This document shows positions 50,175 to 58,675 of a stretch of DNA of 64,000 nt, one piece after another. Both the position numbers and the translations under genes were made by a program. Below the pieces are notes generated by a model. It did not search any database. It was not told where the DNA came from and saw only the letters and a list, made by a program, of their open reading frames with translations. How positions within the stretch are numbered: the stretch's first letter is position 1; the number at the start of each line of letters is the position of its first letter. Source of the stretch: JAEYKI01 sp036679405 (GTDB taxonomy: Bacteria; Bacillota; Clostridia; Christensenellales; Christensenellaceae); NCBI GenBank assembly GCA_036679405.1, contig JAVBVZ010000031.1, forward strand, positions 82,653 through 146,652, written 5' to 3'.

Positions 50175-51527
50175 CTATTTTAAGACGTACACGGTCACGG
50201 AGCGCCGTCCCCAGTTGCTGCATGCGCCCTCCGAACTCATATAAAGGTCTATCACGTTGGAGCCGCCGGCCCAGTTTACGAATCCGCCGGTGTCTTCCAC
50301 ACGTCCGTATCCGTAACCGGGAATATAGAGCATGGTGCCGTAAGGCAGCACATTGGGATCGGCAGCGACGGTTCCGTAGCTGCTGCCCGAAGCGGCCCTC
50401 GGGTAGTTTCCGGTGGCCGTCATGGTATCGCCCGAGTAAGCGGTGGCTTCCATATTGCGCACCTCGCGGATCTGGTCTGCACTGGGGCCGCCGTTGCCCA
50501 CATCGACAACAGTGGTGACGTCTTCGTCTACATCCGGTTCTTCGCGGATCACTTTGGTGCCAATGGCCACAACTTCGTTGATGGGGTCTTTGGTAACGGT
50601 TTCGGAGACCACTTCTTCAGAGTAAAGTACGCCGTTCTTATAGACCTGTTTGGTCTGGGTTTCCATTTCGCCTTCTTCGCCGTACTGCACGACTTCCGAA
50701 TCGCCTTTTAAGATGGAGTCGTCTTCACGGGTCTCTTCCTGATAGCCGATAGACTTGGTGCTGGTCTGGTATTCCACCTGCACGGCTATATAATCTATGG
50801 ACATGCCCGGACGGACATAAGAGTCCGTGGATGGGTATACTTCGTCGTCTTCATCCAAATCCACGCCCGCAAGGTCCAGCGCTTCCGCAACCGTACCCGC
50901 AATCATGTCTATGTCGCGCGTATCGGTGCCCATGTTGACGGTTAAGGGCATTGCGCGGCGGATGATGATGTCCATTCCTTCTTCAATAGGAAGGTCGGCC
51001 GAGGTTTCAAGATAGTCCTCGCTGCCGATCTCAATATCGTTCTGCTCTAAAAATTCGCCCACTGTTTTGGCGGTGGTCTCGGCCGTAAAGGTCCTGCCCG
51101 AATCCAGCAGGTTCACTTCTGTCTCGCTCTTTGCAAAAGCGATCGGGATCGCGATCAAAGAGGCCGCCGCAACGGCTATGCAGACCAAAGTCGTCAAAAT
51201 AACGGATCTGTCTTTAAAAATAGATACGTGCATGGGCTTTGCGGGGGCTTCCCTGGGCGGCTCGGGCGCCCGCTCGTGCCGCCCGTAATGCAGTTTCTGG
51301 GGATGCTCCTCGTGCTTGGCATCGTATTTTGCAGATCTTTTAGCTAATATTTTTTCTAATAAATTGCCCTTTTTGGGATTCTTTTTTTGTTCACTTGCCG
51401 GAATGATGTCGTTATACGTTGTAGATTTTTTTTTGGCAGTGTAGAGGATCCCGTCCATATAGGAATGGGAGTGCCTGCCTTTCCCGGAAGACCTTTTGGC
51501 GTTCCCGGGTTTTCTTCTGATCGCCAT
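50175..51527 (-). CDS. yabE: YabE-like protein: DUF348, G5 and 3D (RpfB/stationary-phase) domains
   Basis: Probable secreted cell-wall lytic or resuscitation-type protein of 450 residues. A long basic cytoplasmic N terminus (MAIRRKPGNAKRSSGKGRHS) precedes one helix near residue 112-132 (VILTTLVCIAVAAASLIAIP). Outside follow DUF348 repeats (EFLEQNDIEIGSEDYL, DLAGVDLDEDDEVYPS), a G5 domain (about 255-330) and a C-terminal 3D domain with the aspartates in MEATAYSGD, GYGRVEDTGGFV and NVIDLYMSS. The 3D domain is the catalytic part of Sps/MltA-type lytic transglycosylases. ATG follows AGGAGGT. A WalR-like box lies just upstream of its promoter. Confidence 0.92.
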   Translation of the reverse strand: MAIRRKPGNAKRSSGKGRHSHSYMDGILYTAKKKSTTYNDIIPASEQKKNPKKGNLLEKILAKRSAKYDAKHEEHPQKLHYGRHERAPEPPREAPAKPMHVSIFKDRSVILTTLVCIAVAAASLIAIPIAFAKSETEVNLLDSGRTFTAETTAKTVGEFLEQNDIEIGSEDYLETSADLPIEEGMDIIIRRAMPLTVNMGTDTRDIDMIAGTVAEALDLAGVDLDEDDEVYPSTDSYVRPGMSIDYIAVQVEYQTSTKSIGYQEETREDDSILKGDSEVVQYGEEGEMETQTKQVYKNGVLYSEEVVSETVTKDPINEVVAIGTKVIREEPDVDEDVTTVVDVGNGGPSADQIREVRNMEATAYSGDTMTATGNYPRAASGSSYGTVAADPNVLPYGTMLYIPGYGYGRVEDTGGFVNWAGGSNVIDLYMSSEGACSNWGRRSVTVYVLK

Positions 51528-51553
51528 AACAACCTCCTGTTATAAGTAAAAGT

Positions 51554-51582
51554 ATCATATAACAAAACCGCGGCGAAGTCAA
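51554..51582 (-). promoter_or_regulatory. Promoter of yabE
   Basis: On the minus strand TTGACT (51582-51577) and TATGAT (51559-51554) are 17 bases apart, placing the transcription start about 20 bases before the ATG. Confidence 0.75.
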
Positions 51583-51586
51583 TTAT

Positions 51587-51603
51587 TGTAACAAATTTGT
51601 AAC
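51587..51603 (+). promoter_or_regulatory. Candidate WalR binding site
   Basis: TGTAAC-AAATT-TGTAAC fits the WalR (YycF) consensus TGTWAH-N5-TGTWAH exactly. It lies immediately upstream of the yabE -35 and also before the penicillin-binding-protein gene on the other strand. WalR controls cell-wall hydrolases in Bacillota, matching YabE. Confidence 0.7.
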
Positions 51604-51644
51604 ATATTGAGGAAAAAGGAGGCCGGACGCACGGGGTAAAACTT

Positions 51645-51673
51645 TTGCAAAAAAGGGGGGAAAGAGGTATAAT
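51645..51673 (+). promoter_or_regulatory. Promoter-like sequence directly before the PBP start
   Basis: TTGCAA (51645-51650) and TATAAT (51668-51673) are 17 bases apart. The -10 ends right at the annotated ATG 51674, and shares bases with the ribosome binding site AAAGAGG. If used, transcription would start near 51680, giving a leaderless message from the second ATG. It may be a chance match. Confidence 0.4.
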
Positions 51674-53836
51674 ATGCGCATGATAAAGAAGATGATTTCC
51701 CTGATAATTGTAGCCGCAATGGCGGCGCTGACCCTCTCGTGCGACACGCCTCTGCTGGGCGGCGGCGCAACGACGGTCGGTTACGGTTTTGCACAGGCGG
51801 TCGCAAGCGGGGATTACGCCGCGGCGTACGGATATTTATATGAAAACAGCGAAGGCATGGGCAGCGAAGAGGACTTTGCGCAGCGCTACACCAATATTTT
51901 TGACGCCATGAAGGTCACGGGCGTGGAGCTTGGAGACCGGAACGTCGCCGAAAACGGAGACAGCTTTACCTTAACATATACCCTTACAATTGAAAGCAGC
52001 CTGATGGGCAGCCTTTCTTATGATTACGAGGCGGATATCATTCCCTGCCAGCAGGGATACGCCGTTGTCTATACGCCCGCTCTGATATTGCCCTTTTTGG
52101 AAGAGGGGGACACGGTGCGCGTTGCCACCGAATACGGGCAGCGCGGCGAAATATTTGATACAAACAAGGAACTTCTTGCCGAAAACGACTACGCGCAGTC
52201 GGTTTACCTTGAAATTGCCAAAGTCACGGATATAGGCACGGCGTCGCAGACGGTGGCCGGCATATTGGGGATGGACGCGGCGGATGTGGTGGAAAAATAC
52301 GACAATGCCGTAGAAAACGGGTTTGACCTGGAAGTCGTAGAGGCGCTTCCCAAATATACGCTCACGCAGGAGCAAAAAGACGCGCTGCTGGCTGTTCCCG
52401 GCGTGGGGATAGACGAAAGTTCTCTTACGCCGATCCGCTATTACCCCATGGAGGACAACTGCGCGCATGTGGTGGGCTATGTGGGTTCGCCCAGCGAAGA
52501 TGAAATTGCAGAGATGGCGGACGAAGGGATCAATGAAAATTCAAAGATCGGCAAGACCGGCCTGGAAGCGGTATATGAAGACCAGCTCCGGCCCACCGAC
52601 GGGTTTAAGCTGTATGTGCGCGATTCTCTCGGCAATGAAAAAAAGGTTTTGTATGAGGAGCCGGCGCAGGACGGGGAAGACATTGTGCTGACGCTTGATT
52701 CCAAAGTGCAGAACAAAGCGTATACGCTGCTGGCCACCAATGTAACGGAAGACCAGAGCGGCGCGGTGATCGTGATGGATTATAAAACGGGGGATGTGGA
52801 GGCCATGGTCTCTTATCCGTCTTTTGACCCGAACAACTTCAGCTTTCCCATGGACAGTGCGCTTTGGGAATATCTGAACTCCGAGGAAGCGCAGACGCCG
52901 CTTTACTCCCGCGCAACGCAGGGCGCGTATCCGCCCGGGTCCTCTTTTAAACCGTTTGCCATTGTGCCCGCGCTGGAAAACGGAAAAATCACGCCCGAGA
53001 CCGTTCCGGATTTGAATATCGTGAACAACGAATGGATGCCCGACCTGGATAATTGGTTCTACCCGTCCATCAAGCGGGTGAGCGAAACGCTGGGCGAATT
53101 CAATATGATGAACGCCATGAAATCTTCGGACAACATTTTTTATGCGTGGGCGGCCATGCAGGTGGGCATTGAGCCTTTTATGGAATATATGCACAGGATC
53201 GGCATGGGGGAGGTCCCCTCTTTTGAACTGCCCATCACCACTTCCAATCTTTTGAATGACGGCACGGAAATGAACATCAAAATCCTGGCCGATATGGGAT
53301 ACGGCATGGGCGAACTTCTGGTCACGCCTATTCAGCTGGCATCCATGTACACCGCCCTGATGAACGACGGCGACATGCTAAACCCGACCATTGTTAAGGG
53401 CATCTACCAGCAGCAGGGGGACGATTATACCGAAGTCTGGCATAATGAGCGCACGGTTTTCAAAGAGGATACCATGCAGTCTTCCACCATTGATACCCTG
53501 ATGCAGGCGCTGCACCTGGTGGTGGATTCGGGCACCGCGTATCCCGCGCGCCTAACCGGCGTTAATATGGTGGGCAAAACCGGAACGGGCCAGGTTATCC
53601 AAAGCGACGGGAGCATCCGGGAAATGAACTGGATCGTCCTGCTGGGCCTGGACGAAGGAAACGAGAAAATGGTGTTGGTCATGCTGGATACGCCCAAAGA
53701 TGAAGGCGACGCCAAGTTCACCATTGCGCGTGAGATGATGAAGCCGGAAGGCTATGTGGACGATGAAGAAGATATCCAGGATACGGAAGATACGGAAGAT
53801 ACCGCTTCTGCCGGCGAAGGAGATACAAACGAATAA
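51674..53836 (+). CDS. Penicillin-binding transpeptidase with MecA_N-like domain, lipoprotein
   Basis: Class B penicillin-binding protein of 720 residues that cross-links peptidoglycan. The N terminus (KKMISLIIVAAMAALTLSCD) has a lipobox TLSC, so it appears lipid-anchored rather than held by a helix. Residues 35-130 form an NTF2-like MecA_N domain (QAVASGDYAAAYGYLYENSE). A dimerisation domain follows (RVATEYGQRGEIFDTN, GVGIDESSLTPIRYYP, IGKTGLEAVYEDQLRP). The transpeptidase domain has Ser423-x-x-Lys426 (GSSFKPF), Ser485-Asp-Asn487 and Lys635-Thr-Gly. The tail is very acidic (EEDIQDTEDTEDT). The build matches PBP3/PBP2a-type enzymes. Low beta-lactam affinity would be possible but cannot be read here. 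Confidence 0.93.
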   Translation: MRMIKKMISLIIVAAMAALTLSCDTPLLGGGATTVGYGFAQAVASGDYAAAYGYLYENSEGMGSEEDFAQRYTNIFDAMKVTGVELGDRNVAENGDSFTLTYTLTIESSLMGSLSYDYEADIIPCQQGYAVVYTPALILPFLEEGDTVRVATEYGQRGEIFDTNKELLAENDYAQSVYLEIAKVTDIGTASQTVAGILGMDAADVVEKYDNAVENGFDLEVVEALPKYTLTQEQKDALLAVPGVGIDESSLTPIRYYPMEDNCAHVVGYVGSPSEDEIAEMADEGINENSKIGKTGLEAVYEDQLRPTDGFKLYVRDSLGNEKKVLYEEPAQDGEDIVLTLDSKVQNKAYTLLATNVTEDQSGAVIVMDYKTGDVEAMVSYPSFDPNNFSFPMDSALWEYLNSEEAQTPLYSRATQGAYPPGSSFKPFAIVPALENGKITPETVPDLNIVNNEWMPDLDNWFYPSIKRVSETLGEFNMMNAMKSSDNIFYAWAAMQVGIEPFMEYMHRIGMGEVPSFELPITTSNLLNDGTEMNIKILADMGYGMGELLVTPIQLASMYTALMNDGDMLNPTIVKGIYQQQGDDYTEVWHNERTVFKEDTMQSSTIDTLMQALHLVVDSGTAYPARLTGVNMVGKTGTGQVIQSDGSIREMNWIVLLGLDEGNEKMVLVMLDTPKDEGDAKFTIAREMMKPEGYVDDEEDIQDTEDTEDTASAGEGDTNE

Positions 53837-53881
53837 ACGGAATAACAGCCTTTAGGGCAATAAAAAAACGGAGGAATGCAA

Positions 53882-54487
53882 ATGAGGGGACCTGCAAAAG
53901 CAAAAGTTATATTGGGATGGATCACCGGCGCGGTATTTATTTGCTTTGGCGCATTTTATCTTTTGGAGGAAATGCTTGCGCTTCCCGACCTGGGCGTCAT
54001 CCCGGGCGGCGTTCTGGCGGCAACGGCCCTTGTGCGGCTGGTGCTGGTTGCCGTTCCGGCCAGCGGGCCGTCTTTTTCGGGCGGCGACAAGCTGGAGATC
54101 ACCGCCGCGGTTTTTGAGGCGCTGCTTGGCATCCTGTTCTTTATAAGCGCGCTTTATTACATGGACTTCTTCTTTTATATGGCGGCGGGAGTGCTTGCTA
54201 TGCTGGCGGGGATACGCCTCCGGCAGAGCGCGCTGGTCCGCAAACAAAAAGTGGCGGGCATGGGCGCCTATATCCTGGTCGGCGTGCTGTTGCTGGTTGC
54301 CGCGGTGGGCGTGGTGGCGGACGTGGTCTGGCTGAATCTCGGCATTCCGGCCGAACTGACCGGCGCAGCCGCCATGCTGTACGGCGTTTTCCTTCTTTCA
54401 AGCTCGTTTTTCAGGCGGGCGCAGCCCGAAGCGGCCCCGCAAGAAGAGGCAGAGGCGGCGACCCGCGCAGAAAAAAACGGGGACTGA
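53882..54487 (+). CDS. Multi-pass membrane protein of unknown function
   Basis: Protein of 201 residues with about six hydrophobic helices in three pairs: VILGWITGAVFICFGAFYLL, GVLAATALVRLVLVAVPA, AVFEALLGILFFISALYY, FYMAAGVLAMLAGIRL, MGAYILVGVLLLVAAVGVVA and ELTGAAAMLYGVFLLSS. The layout resembles HdeD/DUF308 proteins. The C-terminal tail is Ala/Glu-rich (QPEAAPQEEAEAATRAEKNG). ATG 53882 has GGAGG at correct spacing; ATG 53876 is too close to it. It follows the penicillin-binding protein by 45 bases and may share its transcript. Confidence 0.75.
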   Translation: MRGPAKAKVILGWITGAVFICFGAFYLLEEMLALPDLGVIPGGVLAATALVRLVLVAVPASGPSFSGGDKLEITAAVFEALLGILFFISALYYMDFFFYMAAGVLAMLAGIRLRQSALVRKQKVAGMGAYILVGVLLLVAAVGVVADVVWLNLGIPAELTGAAAMLYGVFLLSSSFFRRAQPEAAPQEEAEAATRAEKNGD

Positions 54488-54515
54488 GGCCGCTGCTATG
54501 TTCGTCAAAACATAT

Positions 54516-54548
54516 AAAAAAGGCTTGCCGAAAGGCAAGCCTTTTTTT
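54516..54548. terminator. Bidirectional intrinsic terminator
   Basis: AAAAAAGGCTTGCC-gaaa-GGCAAGCCTTTTTTT is a perfect hairpin between the convergent membrane-protein gene and ychF, with U-tracts on both strands. Confidence 0.95.
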
Positions 54549-54556
54549 AAAACCAA

Positions 54557-55651
54557 TCAAACGTTAAAGCGGAACAGCACAACGTCGCCGTCCGCGATCA
54601 CGTAGTCCTTGCCTTCCTGGCGGATAAGCCCTTTTTCTTTTGCGGCGGTCATATCGCCGCCCAATTCCTTTAAGGTGTCAAAGGCAATGACCTCTGCGCG
54701 GATGAAGCCGCGCTCAAAGTCGCTGTGTATCTTGCCCGCGGCCTGCGGCGCTTTGGTCCCTTTTTGGATGGTCCATGCGCGCACTTCCTTCGGCCCGGCG
54801 GTGAGGTAGCTGATCAGCCCCAAAAGGGAGTAAGATTTTTTGATAAGGCGGGAAAGGCCGGATTCGCCGATCCCGAGCTCCTGAATAAACATTTCTTTTT
54901 CTTCTTCGTCCAGCGCGCAAAGCTCTTCTTCCACTTTGGCGGATATGGTCATGACTTCCGCGCCCTGCTTTGCGGCGTAGTCAAGAAGAGGGCCTATGGC
55001 CGCAAGGTTTTCTTTGCCCACGTCTTCCTCCGCTATGTTGGCTGCGTAAATCATGGGTTTGTCGGTCAGCAAAAAGAGGCCGTCCGTTATTTCCCGCTGG
55101 TCTTCGGCCAGCTCCATGCTGCGCGCGAAGACGCCTTTTTCCAGAAGGGAGAGGACCAGCTTTAAGGTCTCGGCTTCCTTGGCATAGCGGGCCTCGCCGG
55201 TTTTTTTCATTTTTTCGGCGCGCACCATGCGTTTTTCCACGGTTTCCATGTCTGCAAAGATCAGTTCGTAATTAATGGTGGTCGCGTCCCGCACCGGGTC
55301 CATGGCACCGTCCACATGGGTGATGTTGTCGTTTTCAAAGCTGCGCACCACGTGCAGCAGCGCGTCTACTTCCCGCACATGGGACAAAAATTTGTTGCCC
55401 AGCCCTTCTCCGCGGCTCGCTCCCTTGACCAGCCCTGCAATATCTACAAATTCCACGGTTGCGGGGGTGAATTTTTCAGGGTGGTAGATCTCCGCCAGAT
55501 AGTCGAGACGCGCGTCAGGGACGGAAGCCACGCCAAAGTTTGGCTCAATGGTGCAAAACGGGTAATTGGCGCATTGCGCGCCCGCCTGGGTCAGCGCGTT
55601 GAACAGGGTGCTTTTTCCTACGTTTGGAAGGCCGATGACGCCTAATTTCAT
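54557..55651 (-). CDS. ychF: Redox-regulated ATPase/GTPase YchF (OLA1 family)
   Basis: Obg-like P-loop ATPase of 364 residues, a universal ribosome- and stress-associated protein. G1 is GLPNVGKSTLFNALT, the G2/G3 region is CTIEPNFGVASVPDARLDYL and EFVDIAGLVKGASRGEGLGN, and the TGS domain ends the protein (GPKEVRAWTIQKGTKAPQAA, IHSDFERGFIRAEVIAFDTL). The central NKxD (G4) motif is replaced by YAANIAEED, as expected for YchF, which prefers ATP. A coiled coil lies at about 130-200. It is a single minus-strand gene. Confidence 0.96.
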   Translation of the reverse strand: MKLGVIGLPNVGKSTLFNALTQAGAQCANYPFCTIEPNFGVASVPDARLDYLAEIYHPEKFTPATVEFVDIAGLVKGASRGEGLGNKFLSHVREVDALLHVVRSFENDNITHVDGAMDPVRDATTINYELIFADMETVEKRMVRAEKMKKTGEARYAKEAETLKLVLSLLEKGVFARSMELAEDQREITDGLFLLTDKPMIYAANIAEEDVGKENLAAIGPLLDYAAKQGAEVMTISAKVEEELCALDEEEKEMFIQELGIGESGLSRLIKKSYSLLGLISYLTAGPKEVRAWTIQKGTKAPQAAGKIHSDFERGFIRAEVIAFDTLKELGGDMTAAKEKGLIRQEGKDYVIADGDVVLFRFNV

Positions 55652-55731
55652 ATAAATCCTTTTCCTTTCGGATTATTCTTTTTTTATCCATACAATTATA
55701 TAGCCTAACATTTCAGGAATCAAGGCGGGGT

Positions 55732-55759
55732 TTGCAAACAGGGTAAATAATGGTATAAT
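55732..55759 (+). promoter_or_regulatory. Promoter of uppP
   Basis: TTGCAA (55732-55737) and TATAAT (55754-55759), 16 bases apart, precede the uppP start by 60 bases. Confidence 0.65.
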
Positions 55760-55818
55760 GAGTTGCTTGATTTATCCATTTACATTGCGGCGTATCGTTT
55801 ATAAGGAGATATATCATT

Positions 55819-56604
55819 ATGGGCATATTTGAGGCGATCATTCTGGGGGTAGTGCAGGGATTGACCGAATTTCTGCCGGTATCCAGCTCCGGGCATCTTG
55901 TGCTCCTGCAGAAAATCATGGGGCTTTCGGATGTCCCCATTTTTTTTGACACCATGCTGCACTTCGGCACGCTGGTAGCGGTGGTGGTCGTGCTGATCCA
56001 TGAGATCATCGGCATTATACGCCATCCTGTGAAAAACCATCTGGGCATGCTTATCCTGGCTACCATTCCGGCCGCGGTCGTCGGATATTTATGGAGCGAT
56101 TATTTTGAAGGGATTTTTCAGAGCGGCAGCCTGCTGGGGTTCTGTTTTCTGGCCACCGCGGGCATCCTGACGGCTTCCGAGCTCATTGCACAGAAGATCC
56201 ACACGGCCAAACCCTTAAGCGCAAAAAGCGCGCTTTCCATGGGGCTGATGCAGGCGCTTGCCATTTTCCCGGGCATCTCCCGTTCGGGCTCGACCATTGC
56301 GGGCGGCCTTTTCTTTGGCGTGGACCGTACCCGTGTGGCCAAGTTTTCTTTTCTGATGTCCGTTCCCATCATACTCGGCTCCCTGCTGTCTTCCGGAAAA
56401 ACGGCTATGGAAACGGGGCTGGGGGACGTATCGGTGGCCGCGGTTGCGGTGGGCACCATAGCGGCCGCGGTTGCGGGGTTCTTTGCGGTGCGTTTTATGC
56501 TGGCCCTTATTAAAAAGACTAAACTGTACGGATTTGCAATATATGTTGCGGCGCTGGGCGTCTTCCTGCTTTTAGACCAGTATGTATTTCATCTGGTGTT
56601 TTAA
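55819..56604 (+). CDS. uppP: Undecaprenyl-diphosphatase
   Basis: Membrane phosphatase (BacA) of 261 residues that recycles undecaprenyl pyrophosphate to the monophosphate for cell-wall synthesis; extra copies confer bacitracin resistance. The family motifs are GLTEFLPVSSSGHLVLLQ (catalytic Glu and Ser) and FPGISRSGSTIAGGLFFGVD (the RSGST segment), with about eight helices. ATG follows AAGGAGA. Monocistronic, with a promoter upstream and a strong terminator after it. Confidence 0.95.
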   Translation: MGIFEAIILGVVQGLTEFLPVSSSGHLVLLQKIMGLSDVPIFFDTMLHFGTLVAVVVVLIHEIIGIIRHPVKNHLGMLILATIPAAVVGYLWSDYFEGIFQSGSLLGFCFLATAGILTASELIAQKIHTAKPLSAKSALSMGLMQALAIFPGISRSGSTIAGGLFFGVDRTRVAKFSFLMSVPIILGSLLSSGKTAMETGLGDVSVAAVAVGTIAAAVAGFFAVRFMLALIKKTKLYGFAIYVAALGVFLLLDQYVFHLVF

Positions 56605-56620
56605 AAACAGACCGTATGCA

Positions 56621-56652
56621 AAAAAAGCCCTTCCGGCCGGAAGGGCTTTTTT
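56621..56652. terminator. Bidirectional intrinsic terminator
   Basis: AAAAAAGCCCTTCC-GG-CC-GGAAGGGCTTTTTT, a long perfect palindromic stem between the convergent uppP and PHP genes. Confidence 0.93.
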
Positions 56653-56677
56653 ATTTGCTTTTTGGGGTGCGCGCGGC

Positions 56678-57475
56678 TTACGCCTCAATTTTGTGGAAAA
56701 CCGGCTGCATCTTGTGAAACGTGCAGACGTACCTGGCGCCCAGGGAAACAAGCAGGCTTTCCACTTCGGCATATTTGGCGCCGACCACGCTTTTGTAGTG
56801 CGCGTCCGAACCGATGGTCAGTATTTCGCCGCCCAGTTCAAGGAAACGGCGGATGATCGCCGGGGCGGGCATGGGCTCGCCGTATTTGTAATATCCGTTC
56901 GTGTTGACTTCTATGCCTTTTCCGCTGTGGATAGCGGTTTTTAATATCTCGTCGATTAAGTCCGGGTAGTCTGCATAGGAAAGGGGCCGGTTGTGGGGGG
57001 AGTGCTGGCTCACATAGCCGATGTGTCCCACCACGCTGTATGCGTCAAACTGCCGGATGCAGTCAAGCAGGTATTTAAGGTAAAGCGCTTCAGACTCTTC
57101 TTTGGTCTTGCCTTCAAAATAAGTGGGAAAGTACGGGTCCTCGCCCGCAACCATATGCTGGGAGGCAATCACAAAATCGACCGGGTTTGCGCGCAGGTAT
57201 TCCCCGATGGGCCGGATGGAAGAGAGGTCCAGGCCCGCCTCAATCCCCTGACATATTTTAAGCTGCGGATATTTAGCGCGGGCGGATTCGATCTGGCGGG
57301 TGTATTCTTCAAAATCAACATATCCGTCCCAGTCGATATCATAGGTGTGCGCCGGTTCTATATGCTCGCAAAAGCAGATCTCCAGGAGGCCGGATTCGGC
57401 CGCCACGCCGGCAATGCTGTCAATGGAGTCGTTGCCGTCGAAAGAAACGGCCGAATGGATGTGAAAATCAAACAT
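56678..57475 (-). CDS. PHP-domain phosphoesterase (histidinol-phosphatase HisJ-like)
   Basis: Metal-dependent phosphoesterase of 265 residues with the four PHP motifs: MFDFHIHSAVSFDG, ICFCEHIEPA, QGIEAGLDLSS, and SQHMVAGED/VVGHIGYVS followed by IEVNTNGYYK and LTIGSDAHYKSVVGAKY. The metal-binding His and Asp are all present. Size and motifs fit HisJ/HisK, which removes phosphate from histidinol phosphate. No other his genes are nearby, so the role in histidine synthesis is likely but not shown. The start follows GAAAGGA. Confidence 0.88.
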   Translation of the reverse strand: MFDFHIHSAVSFDGNDSIDSIAGVAAESGLLEICFCEHIEPAHTYDIDWDGYVDFEEYTRQIESARAKYPQLKICQGIEAGLDLSSIRPIGEYLRANPVDFVIASQHMVAGEDPYFPTYFEGKTKEESEALYLKYLLDCIRQFDAYSVVGHIGYVSQHSPHNRPLSYADYPDLIDEILKTAIHSGKGIEVNTNGYYKYGEPMPAPAIIRRFLELGGEILTIGSDAHYKSVVGAKYAEVESLLVSLGARYVCTFHKMQPVFHKIEA

Positions 57476-57512
57476 ATTTATTTATTTCCTTTCGGATTTA
57501 TGATATAGTATT

Positions 57513-57542
57513 TTGGATATAATTACAATAATATGCTATAAT
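57513..57542 (+). promoter_or_regulatory. Promoter of the QueT-like gene
   Basis: TTGGAT (57513-57518) and TATAAT (57537-57542), 18 bases apart. Only about 40 bases separate it from the ATG, too short for a preQ1 riboswitch plus start site. Confidence 0.55.
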
Positions 57543-57580
57543 AATACGATGTATGCATAAAAAAACAAAAAGGAGAAAGC

Positions 57581-58066
57581 ATGAACAAGACGGGAGTTGC
57601 AAGGCGGGTATCTGAGGTAGGAATCATCGCGGCACTGTATGCCGCACTGACCATTTTTTTGGCGCCGATCAGCTTTGGGCAGATCCAGTTCCGGGTGGCC
57701 GAGGCGCTGATGATCCTTCCGTTTTTTACGGTGTCTGCGGTTCCCGGGCTTTTTATTGGCTGCCTTATTGCGAACGCGGTGGGGAGCAGCTTTGGCGTTT
57801 TGGATATCGTTGCGGGAAGCTTAGCTACCCTTGCGGCCGCGGCCGTTGCTTCTAAAATTAAGATCAGGTGGCTGGTTCCGCTGCCCACGGTGTTGATCAA
57901 TGCTTTTGTGGTGGGGCTTGTTCTGTATGTAATGGCGGGGCTCCCCTATTGGGCCTCGGTCGGCTGGGTGGGGCTTGGAGAAGCGGTCACCGGTTTCGGT
58001 TTGGGCCTGCCGCTCCTGTTTGTGCTTGAAAAATATAAGGCCCATATTTTTGGACCCAAAGAGTAG
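57581..58066 (+). CDS. QueT-like membrane transporter (DUF988)
   Basis: Membrane protein of 161 residues similar to QueT, the substrate-binding (S) component of an ECF transporter for queuosine precursors. Signatures: EVGIIAALYAALTIFLAPIS, FGQIQFRVAEALMILPFFTV and IGCLIANAVGSSFGVLDIVA, then two more helices. QueT genes are often under a preQ1 riboswitch; none is visible here. An ECF energy module would be needed from elsewhere. It starts with ATG behind AAAAGGAG and is followed after 16 bases by a LOG-family gene, probably on the same transcript. Confidence 0.88.
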   Translation: MNKTGVARRVSEVGIIAALYAALTIFLAPISFGQIQFRVAEALMILPFFTVSAVPGLFIGCLIANAVGSSFGVLDIVAGSLATLAAAAVASKIKIRWLVPLPTVLINAFVVGLVLYVMAGLPYWASVGWVGLGEAVTGFGLGLPLLFVLEKYKAHIFGPKE

Positions 58067-58082
58067 GCGGTCAGGAGAGGCC

Positions 58083-58670
58083 ATGGAAACCATCTGCGTT
58101 TTTGGAGCGGGGTCAAGGAACCTGGACCAGGCATATCTGGATGATGCGTACACTATGGGGCTTGCGCTGGCCCAAAACGGCTATGGCCTGGTGTTCGGCG
58201 GAGGAAAAACCGGTCTGATGGGCCAGGTGGCCCGGGGCGCGCGCGACGGAGGCTGCACGGCGGTCCGCGGGATTGCCCCCGCATTTATGGACGAGCCCGG
58301 CGTGCTTCTGGAAGGCTGCGACGAAATGATCCTGACCGAGACCATGCATGAGCGCAAGCAAATGATGGAAGCGCTCTCGGATGCGTTTATTGTTCTGCCC
58401 GGCGGCGCCGGCACGTTTGAAGAGTTTTTTGAAGTCCTGACCCAAAAAAATTTGGGATTGCATAAAAAAGCCATTGTTCTGCTTAACACAAAAGGCTTTT
58501 TTGACCCGGTCCTGGATATCCTGCGCAGGATGGCAAAGGAGCATTTTATGCCTTCGGCCTGCCTTGCTGCCATACTGGTGGCCGGGACGCCCCGGCAGGC
58601 GATAGAACATTTGGACACCTATGAATATAAAGATATTGCGCCCAAGTGGCTTTTATATAAGGAGGAATAA
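58083..58670 (+). CDS. LOG-family protein (nucleoside monophosphate phosphoribohydrolase-like)
   Basis: Rossmann-fold protein of 195 residues of the TIGR00730/LOG family, long misnamed lysine decarboxylase. Motifs: CVFGAGSRNLDQAYLDDA, LVFGGGKTGLMGQVARGA, the signature ETMHERKQMMEALSDAFIVL and PGGAGTFEEFFEVLTQ (PGGxGTxxE). Members cleave the N-glycosidic bond of AMP or cytokinin nucleotides. ATG 58083 follows AGGAGAGG; the frame extends upstream into the QueT gene but without a site. Confidence 0.92.
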   Translation: METICVFGAGSRNLDQAYLDDAYTMGLALAQNGYGLVFGGGKTGLMGQVARGARDGGCTAVRGIAPAFMDEPGVLLEGCDEMILTETMHERKQMMEALSDAFIVLPGGAGTFEEFFEVLTQKNLGLHKKAIVLLNTKGFFDPVLDILRRMAKEHFMPSACLAAILVAGTPRQAIEHLDTYEYKDIAPKWLLYKEE

Positions 58671-58675
58671 AAAAG

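Noticed and set aside
57476..57580. Possible preQ1 riboswitch before the QueT-like gene
   Set aside because: The leader is too short and lacks the C-rich and A-rich conserved segments.
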